NCBI GenBank assembly: GCA_004557315.1
Contig: SFEH01000020.1
Coordinates: forward strand, 1 to 25,698
DNA length: 25,698 nt
From: Bacteroidales bacterium
Lineage (GTDB): Bacteria > Bacteroidota > Bacteroidia > Bacteroidales > UBA3663
Reading direction: 5' to 3'
This document shows, piece after piece, positions 8,011 to 16,102 of this stretch. Position numbers and translations under genes: made by a program. Every line of letters begins with the position of its first letter. Positions within the stretch are counted from its first letter, which is position 1. Below the pieces are notes generated by a model. It had not been told where the DNA came from. It worked only from the letters and a program-made list of their open reading frames with translations, and searched no databases.

Positions 8011-9495
8011 TTAATATTGTGTAGCCACTTGCCATTCTGAAACAATAGCCTTCATTTGATCTCCGCGGTCTTCGTAACTCTTGAAGAGGTCGAACGACGC
8101 GCAGCATGGAGATAGCAGTACTGTATCGCCTGGTCGGGCAAACCTGCGGCATTTTTCAAGAGCCTCTCTCATCGACAGCGCATCGGCAACAGGCTTACCC
8201 ATCTTGTCGAAGAAGTCATGGAGCTTTTCGTTGTGAAGGCCAAGATAGACAAGTGCAGTACATTTGTCCCTGACCAGTTGCTCGATTTCAGTGTAGTCGT
8301 TGCCCTTGTCCTTGCCTCCGAGTATAAGCACGGTAGGCCTGGTCATCGACTGTAAAGCATACCAACAGCTGTTGACATTAGTTGCTTTCGAGTCATTGAT
8401 GTATTCCACTCCGTCAATCACTCCGCATTTCTCAAGACGGTGCTCAACTCCCTTGAACGATTTCAGAGCCTTGCGTATTTCATCTTTCTTGATACCTGTC
8501 AGGCTTGCCGATATAGTGGCTGCCATGGTGTTGTACAGGTTGTGCGGACCTGGTAGAGGAAGTTCTTCAAGGTCGATGTTGATCATCTGGTCAACGAGGT
8601 CGATGACCATCTGACCATTCTTTACGTATGCACCAGGAGTGAGAGGCTTTTCTCCCATGTCCTTTACCGACTTTCCTGTGAAAGGAATGAGATCTACTTT
8701 GAGAGGATCGATATGTCCAGCAAACGGATAGATCTTCTTTCCCTCATTGTCGGTGAGGTCAGGATGTTCGTTGTTGGTTCCCGTGTAGTCTTCTCCACCA
8801 TCAGGTTCCTTCAACCGTCGTGCAATCTCCTCTGCAATGATTGGGTCTTCTTTCCAATAGATCAGATGGTCGTTCTTGGTCTGATTCTGAACAATGCGCA
8901 GTTTAGAGTTGATATAGTTCTGCATCTGGTGATCGTAGCGATCCATGTGGTCAGGAGTGATGTTCATGATGATTGCCACGTTGGCCTTGAACTCATACAT
9001 GTTGTCGAGCTGGAACGATGAGAGCTCAATGACATAGTAGTCATAGTGCTCGGTTGCAACCTGATATGCGAGACTCTTGCCCACATTGCCGGCAAGACCG
9101 ACATTGAGACCTGCTGACTTAAGAATGTGGTATGTCATCATGGTTGTAGTTGTCTTGCCGTTCGAACCAGTGATGCATATCATCTTTGCGTCGGTATAGC
9201 GACCTGCAAACTCAATCTCCGAGATGATGGGCGTACCTTTCTTTATGAGCTCGATCACCAGTGGTGCCGTGAGCGGAATGCCAGGGCTTTTAATCACCTC
9301 ATCGGCATTCAGAATCAGCTCAGCTGTGTGAGCATGACCTTCTTCGAATGGAATTCCATACTCTTCAAGTATTCTCTTGTAATTATCCTTAATTGGCGAC
9401 ATGTCGCTAAGGAAGACATCAAAGCCTTTGACCTTTGCGAGGACGGCAGCTCCCGTTCCACTTTCGCCAGCACCTAAAATAGCAATTCTTTTCAT
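8011..9495 (-). CDS. murD: UDP-MurNAc-L-alanine--D-glutamate ligase MurD
   Basis: MurD adds D-glutamate to UDP-MurNAc-L-Ala with ATP in the cytoplasm. The N-terminal Rossmann start AILGAGESG is at 5-13, the ATP loop GSNGKTTTT at 110-118, and PHNLYN at 317-322 marks the central domain. The protein has 494 residues, about 45-50 longer than the common 440-450. The extra length lies around residues 230-300, a charged stretch with EDYTGTNNEH and PFTGKSVKDMGEKP in the central domain. It starts 4 bp after the mraY stop and is followed by ftsW after 48 bp. Identity is secure; the insert may be normal for the lineage. Confidence 0.96.
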   Translation of the reverse strand: MKRIAILGAGESGTGAAVLAKVKGFDVFLSDMSPIKDNYKRILEEYGIPFEEGHAHTAELILNADEVIKSPGIPLTAPLVIELIKKGTPIISEIEFAGRYTDAKMICITGSNGKTTTTMMTYHILKSAGLNVGLAGNVGKSLAYQVATEHYDYYVIELSSFQLDNMYEFKANVAIIMNITPDHMDRYDHQMQNYINSKLRIVQNQTKNDHLIYWKEDPIIAEEIARRLKEPDGGEDYTGTNNEHPDLTDNEGKKIYPFAGHIDPLKVDLIPFTGKSVKDMGEKPLTPGAYVKNGQMVIDLVDQMINIDLEELPLPGPHNLYNTMAATISASLTGIKKDEIRKALKSFKGVEHRLEKCGVIDGVEYINDSKATNVNSCWYALQSMTRPTVLILGGKDKGNDYTEIEQLVRDKCTALVYLGLHNEKLHDFFDKMGKPVADALSMREALEKCRRFARPGDTVLLSPCCASFDLFKSYEDRGDQMKAIVSEWQVATQY

Positions 9496-9499
9496 TTCT

Positions 9500-10849
9500 T
9501 TATCTTATCTTTAATGTCATGATTGCAAAGGCAGCCAAAATGATGGTTGTAATCCAGAATCGGACTACGATTTTTGACTCATGCCAGCTTCCTTTTGGCC
9601 AGTTTGCAAAAATTATCTTGAAGTCTGCTGGAATCTGCCCAGGCAAGACTCTGAATGTATCGTGTATTGGGGCGCGCTTGAACACACGCAGTTTCAGCCC
9701 TTTCTTATTACCATGCTTGGCATACGAAGTCTGCAAGATCACCGAGACGCTCTCTGCAAGGAAGATGAAACAGATGACAGGAATCAGCAGTTCCTTGTGG
9801 ATAGTGACGGCCAATACTCCAATGATGCCTCCGATGGCTAGAGATCCTGTATCACCCATGAAGATCTGTGCTGGAAAGGCATTGTACCAAAGGAATCCGA
9901 TGAGAGCTCCGACAAATGCAGCTACAAAGACAACCAGTTCCTGTGTTCCTGGAATATACATGATGTTGAAGTATGAAGCATATTCGATGTGGCTCGAAAA
10001 ATAGGCTAGGAGTCCGAGTGCAATACACATGATGGCCGAATTACCTGCACACATGCCGTCCATACCATCGTTGAGGTTTGCACCATTGCTCACTGCCATA
10101 ATAATAAATGTAGTGAGGAAGACAAATAAAACCCATCCTGCAAACTGTGCATAGTCACCCATCCATCCGAACCATGATGCATAGTCAAGATTGTGGTTCT
10201 TGCAGAATGGCATGGTTGTCTTGGTCGATTTCTCTGGCTCAGACTTGAGTGTGACCGTTTCAATCACTCTTGACTGTGGTTCTGCCTCATCTATGCAGTA
10301 AATATCGGCATAATGGTCATCGGGTGATGTGACAACCTGTTCGGTCACGACTTTCTTGATTGTGACATTCTCTCGCATCACTGCATCTGGACTGAGATAA
10401 AGAGTCAGTCCAACAACCAGTCCAAGAGCAGCCTGCCCCACCAGCTTGTATATGGGCTTCATTCCGTCTTTGGTTTTGTTCATCTTGATATAGTCGTCCA
10501 TGAATCCAAGAAAACCGAGCCAGACGGTTGTTGCGAGCAATAGGATCATGTAGATGTTGCGCAGGCGGCCAAGCAGAAGGCAAGGCACTATTGTTGCAAC
10601 GATGATGATGATGCCGCCCATTGTGGGCACACCTTTCTTTTGCACTCCGTATGGGTCGATCGAAGGGTCGCGCTGTGCCTCACTGATATTGCGTCGCTTC
10701 ATGAACTTGATGAAGTATTCGCCAAAAACAGCAGATATGACCAATGCTAATATCAAAGCTGCGATGGCGCGGAAAGAGATATAGCTCCACATACCAGCCC
10801 CTGGAATGTCGAAGGTGTCATGCAGAAAGCGGAATAAATAAAACAGCAT
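9500..10849 (-). CDS. mraY: Phospho-MurNAc-pentapeptide translocase MraY, with long insert
   Basis: MraY moves phospho-MurNAc-pentapeptide from UMP to undecaprenyl phosphate, giving lipid I in the inner membrane. The protein has 449 residues; about 360 is common. About ten membrane segments are visible. Conserved elements are QKKGVPTMGG (70-79), the Asp pair in MDDY (Asp118 and Asp119), NLNDGMDG (258-265) and FMGDTGSLAIGG (330-341). Residues about 153-235 form a polar insert between membrane segments. The usual His-His-His of MAPIHHH-type motifs reads RAPIHDTFR, so only His395 of the three remains, and about 20 extra residues separate it from the last segment. murF is not next to it, as is usual in Bacteroidetes. 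It lies 39 bp after murE and 4 bp before murD. Confidence 0.95.
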   Translation of the reverse strand: MLFYLFRFLHDTFDIPGAGMWSYISFRAIAALILALVISAVFGEYFIKFMKRRNISEAQRDPSIDPYGVQKKGVPTMGGIIIIVATIVPCLLLGRLRNIYMILLLATTVWLGFLGFMDDYIKMNKTKDGMKPIYKLVGQAALGLVVGLTLYLSPDAVMRENVTIKKVVTEQVVTSPDDHYADIYCIDEAEPQSRVIETVTLKSEPEKSTKTTMPFCKNHNLDYASWFGWMGDYAQFAGWVLFVFLTTFIIMAVSNGANLNDGMDGMCAGNSAIMCIALGLLAYFSSHIEYASYFNIMYIPGTQELVVFVAAFVGALIGFLWYNAFPAQIFMGDTGSLAIGGIIGVLAVTIHKELLIPVICFIFLAESVSVILQTSYAKHGNKKGLKLRVFKRAPIHDTFRVLPGQIPADFKIIFANWPKGSWHESKIVVRFWITTIILAAFAIMTLKIR

Positions 10850-10888
10850 CTGTTGAATAGTTAATTGTTAGTCTCTGATTGTTGTTTG

Positions 10889-12361
10889 TTAGATTCCCAT
10901 TGCCTCTCTAACCACCTCATGATCGTCAAAATGGTGTTTTGTACCCTTGATATCTTGATAGTCCTCGTGTCCCTTGCCGGCAATCAGAATGACATCGCCC
11001 TTTTCGGCAATCATCATTGCTGTGCGTATAGCCTCGCGGCGATCCGTGATTGAGATGGTCTTTTCGCGAAGATCGTCACTGTCGAGTCCAGCCTGCATAT
11101 CCTTGATGATTTCTTCTGGCTCTTCAAAACGCGGATTGTCGGACGTGAGCACCAGACGATCGCTGCGCAGTGCAGATTCCTTGGCCATGATAGGACGTTT
11201 ACCCTTGTCACGGTTGCCTCCACAGCCCACTACAGTGATGATTTTACCCTTGTTGCCGAGAATTTCTTTTATTGCCTCAAGCACATTGATGAGAGCATCT
11301 GGAGTGTGTGCGTAATCAACTATGGCGCTATATCCCTTCGGCGAACGGATAGCCTCAAAGCGACCATTTACAGGCACGAGCTCACTCATCTTGACAAGTA
11401 CCTCATCAACCTCTGCTCCCAATTCAATGGCAGCACCAAATACGGCGGCGAGGTTCGATGCATTGAAGCGGCCAACAAAATGGGTGACTACAGGACTTAA
11501 TGTCTTGCCGCCAATGCCAAACTGTAACTCCATTCCTTCGAAAGCTTCTTCGATGATTCTTGCAGTGTAATCGGCTGCCGAACGCACGCTATACAGACGG
11601 CGGCGAGCCTTGGTGTTCTGCATCATTATCTCTCCGTTTTTGTCATCGGCATTGCTGATGGCAAAAGCCTTGGCAGGCAGATTGTCAAAGAATGACTTCT
11701 TTGCCTTGAGGTAGTTCTCGACGGTCTTATGATAGTCCATGTGGTCGCGAGTGAGATTGGTGAAGATTCCTCCGTCAAAGTCAAGTCCGCCAATGCGTTT
11801 CTGATCTGCACTGTGTGACGAAACCTCCATAAAGGCGTAAGCACAACCTTCTTCCACCATCTCGCGAAGCAAGTTGTTGAGTTGCAAAGGATCAGGTGTG
11901 GTATGGGTCGCAGGTACTTCACGGTCGATGACATAGTTGCATACTGTTGAAAGCAGTCCGCATGGATAGCCGAGCTTGGTGAAGAGTCGGTACAACAAGG
12001 TCGCTATCGTGGTCTTGCCATTAGTGCCTGTCACACCCACCAGCGTGAGTTGTTCCGATGGATAACCATTCCAGGCGGAAGCAAGCATTGCAAGGGCAAG
12101 GTTGCAGTCCTCAACCTTGATGTATGTAACATTGTCCGAGAGTTCTTCTGGAAGCGTGTCGCACACCACTGCTGCAGCTCCATCTTCAATAACCTGTGGA
12201 ATGAAGGAGTGTCCATCTACATTCGTTCCTCTTACTGCAATAAAAAGGCTGCCAGCCTTGATCTTGCGGCTGTCCTGTTCGATTGATGTTATCTCACGTT
12301 CGATGTCCTGTGCACCTGCTAATGTGTAGTCGAGGCGTTCAAGCAAATCTGTAAGTTTCAT
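10889..12361 (-). CDS. murE: UDP-MurNAc-tripeptide synthetase MurE, meso-diaminopimelate type
   Basis: MurE adds the third residue of the peptide stem to UDP-MurNAc-L-Ala-D-Glu with ATP. The protein has 490 residues, normal for the family. The ATP loop GTNGKTT is at 112-118, HTTPDP at 153-158 and YAHTPD at 350-355. The motif DNPR at 408-411 is the known marker of meso-diaminopimelate binding (lysine-adding enzymes differ here), so the predicted cell wall is the Gram-negative type. It lies 26 bp after ftsI and 39 bp before mraY. No separate promoter is evident. Confidence 0.97.
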   Translation of the reverse strand: MKLTDLLERLDYTLAGAQDIEREITSIEQDSRKIKAGSLFIAVRGTNVDGHSFIPQVIEDGAAAVVCDTLPEELSDNVTYIKVEDCNLALAMLASAWNGYPSEQLTLVGVTGTNGKTTIATLLYRLFTKLGYPCGLLSTVCNYVIDREVPATHTTPDPLQLNNLLREMVEEGCAYAFMEVSSHSADQKRIGGLDFDGGIFTNLTRDHMDYHKTVENYLKAKKSFFDNLPAKAFAISNADDKNGEIMMQNTKARRRLYSVRSAADYTARIIEEAFEGMELQFGIGGKTLSPVVTHFVGRFNASNLAAVFGAAIELGAEVDEVLVKMSELVPVNGRFEAIRSPKGYSAIVDYAHTPDALINVLEAIKEILGNKGKIITVVGCGGNRDKGKRPIMAKESALRSDRLVLTSDNPRFEEPEEIIKDMQAGLDSDDLREKTISITDRREAIRTAMMIAEKGDVILIAGKGHEDYQDIKGTKHHFDDHEVVREAMGI

Positions 12362-12387
12362 ATTTTGTCACAATTATTCTTATTGTC

Positions 12388-14586
12388 TTATTTCAGTGTA
12401 AGCGTAATATAGTCTCCTCGCTTGCAAGATGTTCCTGGGGCGACCGACATTGAGGCAACGGCACCTTTGCCCACGATGTTGACGCGCAGTCCAAGGCTTT
12501 CAAGCTTGAACAAGGCATCAGCGGCTCCCATGCCTTTGACATCTGGAATCTTATTGAGCGAAGCATTCGTAAGTTCGATTGGCTCCCATTTCACGGTGTC
12601 GAGGTCGAGCTTGCTTAGAACTTCCTTCGTGAAGAGTGGTCCTTTCTTAACCTTTGGCGCCATTGGGTTAATGGTGTCGGGAGTAATGTCTGTCAATGTC
12701 TTGTTGCATTTCAAAGCCCAAATCTGTTCTGCAAACGATTTGAAGACCGGTCCTGCCATATAGCCACCGCCAGGTCGTCCGAAGTTGCCGCCAGGACGGG
12801 CATCTATCACCACTATGCCACAGTATTCAGGATTTTCGGCAGGGAAGTAACCTGCAAACGACACATTGTGTCCAGCTCCGCTATACGTCTTGGTCACTTG
12901 GTTGAAACGTTGTGCCGTTCCAGTCTTTCCTGCTATCTTCAGCTTCTTGCTCTTAGCTCCTGGAAGCCAAGCGCTACCTGCTGCCGTACCGTGCTCGACA
13001 ACACCTTCGAGAGCATGGCGCACATCCTTGAGTGTCTTGTCCGAACATATCTTCGGATTGATCACTGTCGGTTCCTGTTCCCATATCACTTCTCCGTCTT
13101 TTTCGATGTAATCAACGATATATGGGCGCATCATCTTGCCGTCGTTGGCGATGGCATTATAGAACTGAAGGATATAGATGCCTGGAATCTGTGTCTCATA
13201 GCCATAGCTGATCTGTGCCAGCGAGACCTTGCTCCAACTGCGCCCTGTCATCTGACGGTGACGGGCTGCCTGGGCTTTTGGGAACTCCTTGCGGAACTCG
13301 AGATGACGCAGATAGCCCACCTGTTTGATTTCAGCCCTATCGCTGTCCGATAGTGCGCGGTCGTTGAGGAAGCCAATTCGTTCGATGCCATCGAGATATT
13401 CCTGCGGGTTTTTCTCATATGCCTGTGTGGTCAACTTGGCAATCGAGATGTTCGATGATTGCACCATCGCCTCATCGGCTGTTACTTCTCCAACAGGATG
13501 GTCGTCGCGGATATGCTGTCCGTGATAAATGAATTCACCACGAGCATGAGTGTAGTTGCCTGTGTTGACCTTGGTTTCAGGTGTGATTTTGCCATCTTCA
13601 AGCAAGAGCATATAACTCACGGTCTTGAACGTCGAACCTGGGTCAACCAGATCCTCGAACAAGTGGTTGTGGTCTTCTGCACATTCCGTATCAGAAATCC
13701 TCTCAAGGTTAGAGATTGCCTTTATCTTGCCGGTCTTGCACTCGATGATAGCAGCCCAACCAGCATGGGCGCGCAACTCAAGGATGCGTTTGCAAAGGGC
13801 ACGGTCGAGTATGTCCTGCATTTCGACATTGATCGTAGTGTGTACGTTGGCACCATTGACAGGCTGCTCCACGGTAATATTTGTCTGATGCCGGCGGATG
13901 ACTTGCTTGAATCCGAGTCCCGGTTTTCCTCTTAATATCGAATCCATAGCCTCCTCAATGCCGCCCTTGCCTCGTCCGCTGATACCGTTCTTGTCTTTCT
14001 TTGCATAAACGCTTCCTATTGTCGATGCTCCCATGCGAGTTTCTCCATAGGGGCGATAGCGGTGCGCTCGTTCTTCGCTGATGAGTCCATTCTGATATTT
14101 CGGTTTGCTGAGATATGGCATCTTTGTGCGAAGTTTCTTATATTCGAGATATGGCACGGCATGAAGGATATGCAGGCGGGAAGTACGCTGTGCATAAGCA
14201 TTCCTGACGATTCGGGCATATTCGGCTACACTTCTCGACGGATCTATTTCATGCAGGGCTTTCGCTCCAGGGCCGTTGTCGCTGAAATAATATGCAATGG
14301 TGTCCTGAGGTATGTTCATCTTGCCTTTCGAGTCAGCGATAGTTGTGCTCTTGAAGTCGAAAAAGACATCGTATTCCGGCAAAGAGCCCGCAAGCAGTTC
14401 ATTGCCATCGGCAAAGATAAAGCCGCGGAGCTGCGGAATCGGAATGCTGTCAACCTTCAGTTTCTCGACCTTCGCACGGTACTTCGGACCATCGACGATG
14501 ACTGTCTGGAACGATTTGAACCAGATGAAGCATACATAGATGCCAAGCAAGGCTGCTATAACGTAAAATCTTTTCTTGTAGTCCAT
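12388..14586 (-). CDS. ftsI: Septal class B penicillin-binding protein FtsI with one PASTA domain
   Basis: This D,D-transpeptidase cross-links new septal peptidoglycan and works with FtsW. The protein has 732 residues, longer than E. coli FtsI (588). One membrane anchor lies at about 7-27, followed by a periplasmic dimerisation domain with RGFIFADGN (54-62). The transpeptidase motifs are STFK (318-321, nucleophile Ser318), SSN (377-379) and KTGT (554-557). The C-terminal part, about 670-732, fits a PASTA domain (DVKGMGAADALFKLESLGL), a module often tied to binding peptidoglycan or controlling the enzyme. The start is three bases after the ftsL stop. I use ftsI because of the dcw position; spoVD and pbpB are alternative names for this architecture. 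Confidence 0.95.
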   Translation of the reverse strand: MDYKKRFYVIAALLGIYVCFIWFKSFQTVIVDGPKYRAKVEKLKVDSIPIPQLRGFIFADGNELLAGSLPEYDVFFDFKSTTIADSKGKMNIPQDTIAYYFSDNGPGAKALHEIDPSRSVAEYARIVRNAYAQRTSRLHILHAVPYLEYKKLRTKMPYLSKPKYQNGLISEERAHRYRPYGETRMGASTIGSVYAKKDKNGISGRGKGGIEEAMDSILRGKPGLGFKQVIRRHQTNITVEQPVNGANVHTTINVEMQDILDRALCKRILELRAHAGWAAIIECKTGKIKAISNLERISDTECAEDHNHLFEDLVDPGSTFKTVSYMLLLEDGKITPETKVNTGNYTHARGEFIYHGQHIRDDHPVGEVTADEAMVQSSNISIAKLTTQAYEKNPQEYLDGIERIGFLNDRALSDSDRAEIKQVGYLRHLEFRKEFPKAQAARHRQMTGRSWSKVSLAQISYGYETQIPGIYILQFYNAIANDGKMMRPYIVDYIEKDGEVIWEQEPTVINPKICSDKTLKDVRHALEGVVEHGTAAGSAWLPGAKSKKLKIAGKTGTAQRFNQVTKTYSGAGHNVSFAGYFPAENPEYCGIVVIDARPGGNFGRPGGGYMAGPVFKSFAEQIWALKCNKTLTDITPDTINPMAPKVKKGPLFTKEVLSKLDLDTVKWEPIELTNASLNKIPDVKGMGAADALFKLESLGLRVNIVGKGAVASMSVAPGTSCKRGDYITLTLK

Positions 14587-14589
14587 TGT

Positions 14590-14940
14590 TTAGTCAACGA
14601 GGATTGGAGGTTCGTCGGTCGGAATTAGTTCAATGTCGCTTTCTGCTACTTTCAGTCTCACTACTTCAGGCTTGTTCTTTCCTGTCAGTTCTCCCCATCG
14701 AGCGATCGAGGTATAACGCACTTCATCGAGCCGGGTCTTCAGTTGTCCCAGTTTGTAGATGGCAGCCTCGTATTCATATCTGAGGTCGATATACGACATG
14801 AGCAGTATTCCCACAATGATCATCTTGCCGAAATGTTTCTTGTAGAAAGCACCTGACAAAGGGGTCTCGTATGTCTCAATAGCATCGCTTATCGAATCGG
14901 CGACGTTGCTTATCTTCTCTGTAATACTCGTCTTTTCCAT
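14590..14940 (-). CDS. ftsL: FtsL-like divisome protein
   Basis: This small bitopic protein has 116 residues. A cytoplasmic N-terminal half of about 38 residues is followed by one membrane segment (about 39-53, MIIVGILLMSYIDL) and a periplasmic stretch with charged heptad-like spacing (YEAAIYKLGQLKTRLDEV) that could form a short coiled coil. This topology fits FtsL, which with FtsQ and a FtsB partner activates FtsW-FtsI. Sequence similarity to E. coli FtsL is negligible, so the call rests on topology and on position between rsmH (11 bp upstream) and ftsI (3 bp downstream), where Bacteroidetes encode an FtsL-like family. Confidence 0.85.
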   Translation of the reverse strand: MEKTSITEKISNVADSISDAIETYETPLSGAFYKKHFGKMIIVGILLMSYIDLRYEYEAAIYKLGQLKTRLDEVRYTSIARWGELTGKNKPEVVRLKVAESDIELIPTDEPPILVD

Positions 14941-14951
14941 TGTCTTCTCGG

Positions 14952-15884
14952 TCAGATATTATCGTTTCTGGTCGCTATGCGCAGTTTTGCGCTCCGCGAC
15001 CTTGGGTTATTCTCAAGTTCTTCCTCGCTGGCTGTGATTATCTTATTGTTCACAGCTTTTAGAGGTGCAATGATACGGCCATAAAAGTCCTGCTCGATAT
15101 GACCATCAACATGTCCTGAACGGATGACGTTCTTCACAATCCGGTCTTCGAGCGAATGATAGGTCATTACGACTAAACGTCCGTCGGGCGCAAGGAGCTC
15201 TGTGGCTTGAAGCAGCATCTCCTCGAGTGCTTGCATCTCGTGGTTGACCTCGATACGCAATGCCTGGAAAGCTTGTGCCAGTTCTTTCTTCTCGGCCTTT
15301 TTGTTGATGAAAGGCTTGATCACATCACAGAAATCGCCTGTTGTAGCTATCGGCTTCTGGGCTCTTTGCCGCACTATGGCTGATGCCATTCGTCTGGCTT
15401 GCTTCAGTTCTCCATAGATTGCTAATATCTTGCCAATCTCTGTCTCGTCGGCCTGGGCGAGAATGTCGGCTGCCGTCTTTCCGGCCCTTGTATTCATTCT
15501 CATGTCCAAAGGAGCATCAAAGCGGAAGGCGAACCCACGTTCGGGGTCATCGAGGTGATGACTCGAGACTCCCAAATCGGCAAGCAGTCCGTCAATCTGA
15601 TTAACACAATGATACCTCATCCAGTTTTTTAGGTATCTGAAATTGCTGCGGACGAAGGTGAATGACTCGATGTTCTTGATGTCCGAACCTTCTCCGAAGG
15701 CATTCGCTTCGGCATCTGGATCCTGGTCAAAACTATACAGATGTCCGCCTTCCCCGAGTTTTTCGAGAATGGCTCTGCTGTGGCCTCCACCACCGAAGGT
15801 CACATCGACATAAACACCATCTGGGCGAATCTGAAGACCCTCCAGACATTCATCGAGCATTACAGGTTTATGATATTCGTACAT
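14952..15884 (-). CDS. rsmH: 16S rRNA (cytosine-1402-N4)-methyltransferase RsmH (MraW)
   Basis: RsmH methylates N4 of C1402 in the decoding centre of 16S rRNA using S-adenosylmethionine. The protein has 310 residues, normal length. The N-terminus YHKPVMLDECLEGL is typical, VDVTFGGGGHS (26-36) is the SAM-binding loop, and DLGVSSHHLDDPERGFAFR is the conserved central motif. The C-terminus has NPRSRSAKLR. It is the first gene of the dcw cluster here, because no mraZ precedes it. A likely promoter lies about 20 bases upstream. The gene is divergent from the NSS transporter pair, and its SAM donor is the product of metK, about 3 kb away. Confidence 0.97.
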   Translation of the reverse strand: MYEYHKPVMLDECLEGLQIRPDGVYVDVTFGGGGHSRAILEKLGEGGHLYSFDQDPDAEANAFGEGSDIKNIESFTFVRSNFRYLKNWMRYHCVNQIDGLLADLGVSSHHLDDPERGFAFRFDAPLDMRMNTRAGKTAADILAQADETEIGKILAIYGELKQARRMASAIVRQRAQKPIATTGDFCDVIKPFINKKAEKKELAQAFQALRIEVNHEMQALEEMLLQATELLAPDGRLVVMTYHSLEDRIVKNVIRSGHVDGHIEQDFYGRIIAPLKAVNNKIITASEEELENNPRSRSAKLRIATRNDNI

Positions 15885-15905
15885 TGGGCATAAATAAAAA
15901 ACGCG

Positions 15906-15937
15906 TAAAGTTACTTACTTTATATGTCTTTGCCAAA
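15906..15937 (-). promoter_or_regulatory. Putative Bacteroidetes-type promoter of the dcw cluster
   Basis: On the minus strand TTTG (15937-15934) is followed after 20 bases by TAACTTTA (15913-15906). This matches the Bacteroidetes pattern TTTG, N19-21, TAnnTTTG except for the last base. The rsmH start codon is about 20 bases further on, implying a short leader. The region is AT-rich, so a chance match is possible. Confidence 0.45.
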
Positions 15938-16051
15938 TATTTTGACCAAAAAATTGCAAAGTAAATGTGAAAACTTTGTTTTCTTGCTGCTAAAGTGAAA
16001 TATTTTTTACAAAAAAGAGATAAATATGAAACAAAATAAATAATTTTTATA

Positions 16052-16059
16052 TAACTTTG
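16052..16059 (+). promoter_or_regulatory. Putative -7 element for the NSS transporter pair
   Basis: TAACTTTG matches the Bacteroidetes -7 box TAnnTTTG exactly and ends 43 bases before the ATG at 16103. No clear TTTG is present at the expected -33 distance, so the promoter may be weak or need an activator. The whole 218-bp divergent gap (15885-16102) is AT-rich and contains nothing else I can identify. Confidence 0.45.
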
Positions 16060-16102
16060 CAATCAATATTTGTATCTTTTAAGCAAAAATTTAATTTCCG
16101 TT

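Noticed and set aside
12031..12286. Short frames on both strands within murE
   Set aside because: They are other-frame readings of the conserved MurE coding sequence and have no features of their own.
14062..14628. A 188-residue plus-strand frame opposite ftsI and ftsL
   Set aside because: It is antisense to two secure genes, and its translation shows no domain or membrane pattern that makes sense.
15868..16062. A 64-residue open frame on the minus strand over the rsmH upstream gap
   Set aside because: It overlaps the rsmH start, has a composition typical of AT-rich noncoding DNA (Phe, Tyr, Lys and Ile rich), matches no MraZ feature and contains the putative promoters.
16070..16102. Upstream ATG extending the first NSS transporter by 11 residues
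   Set aside because: It would begin about where transcription from the TAACTTTG box should start, and the family N-terminus fits the ATG at 16103 better.
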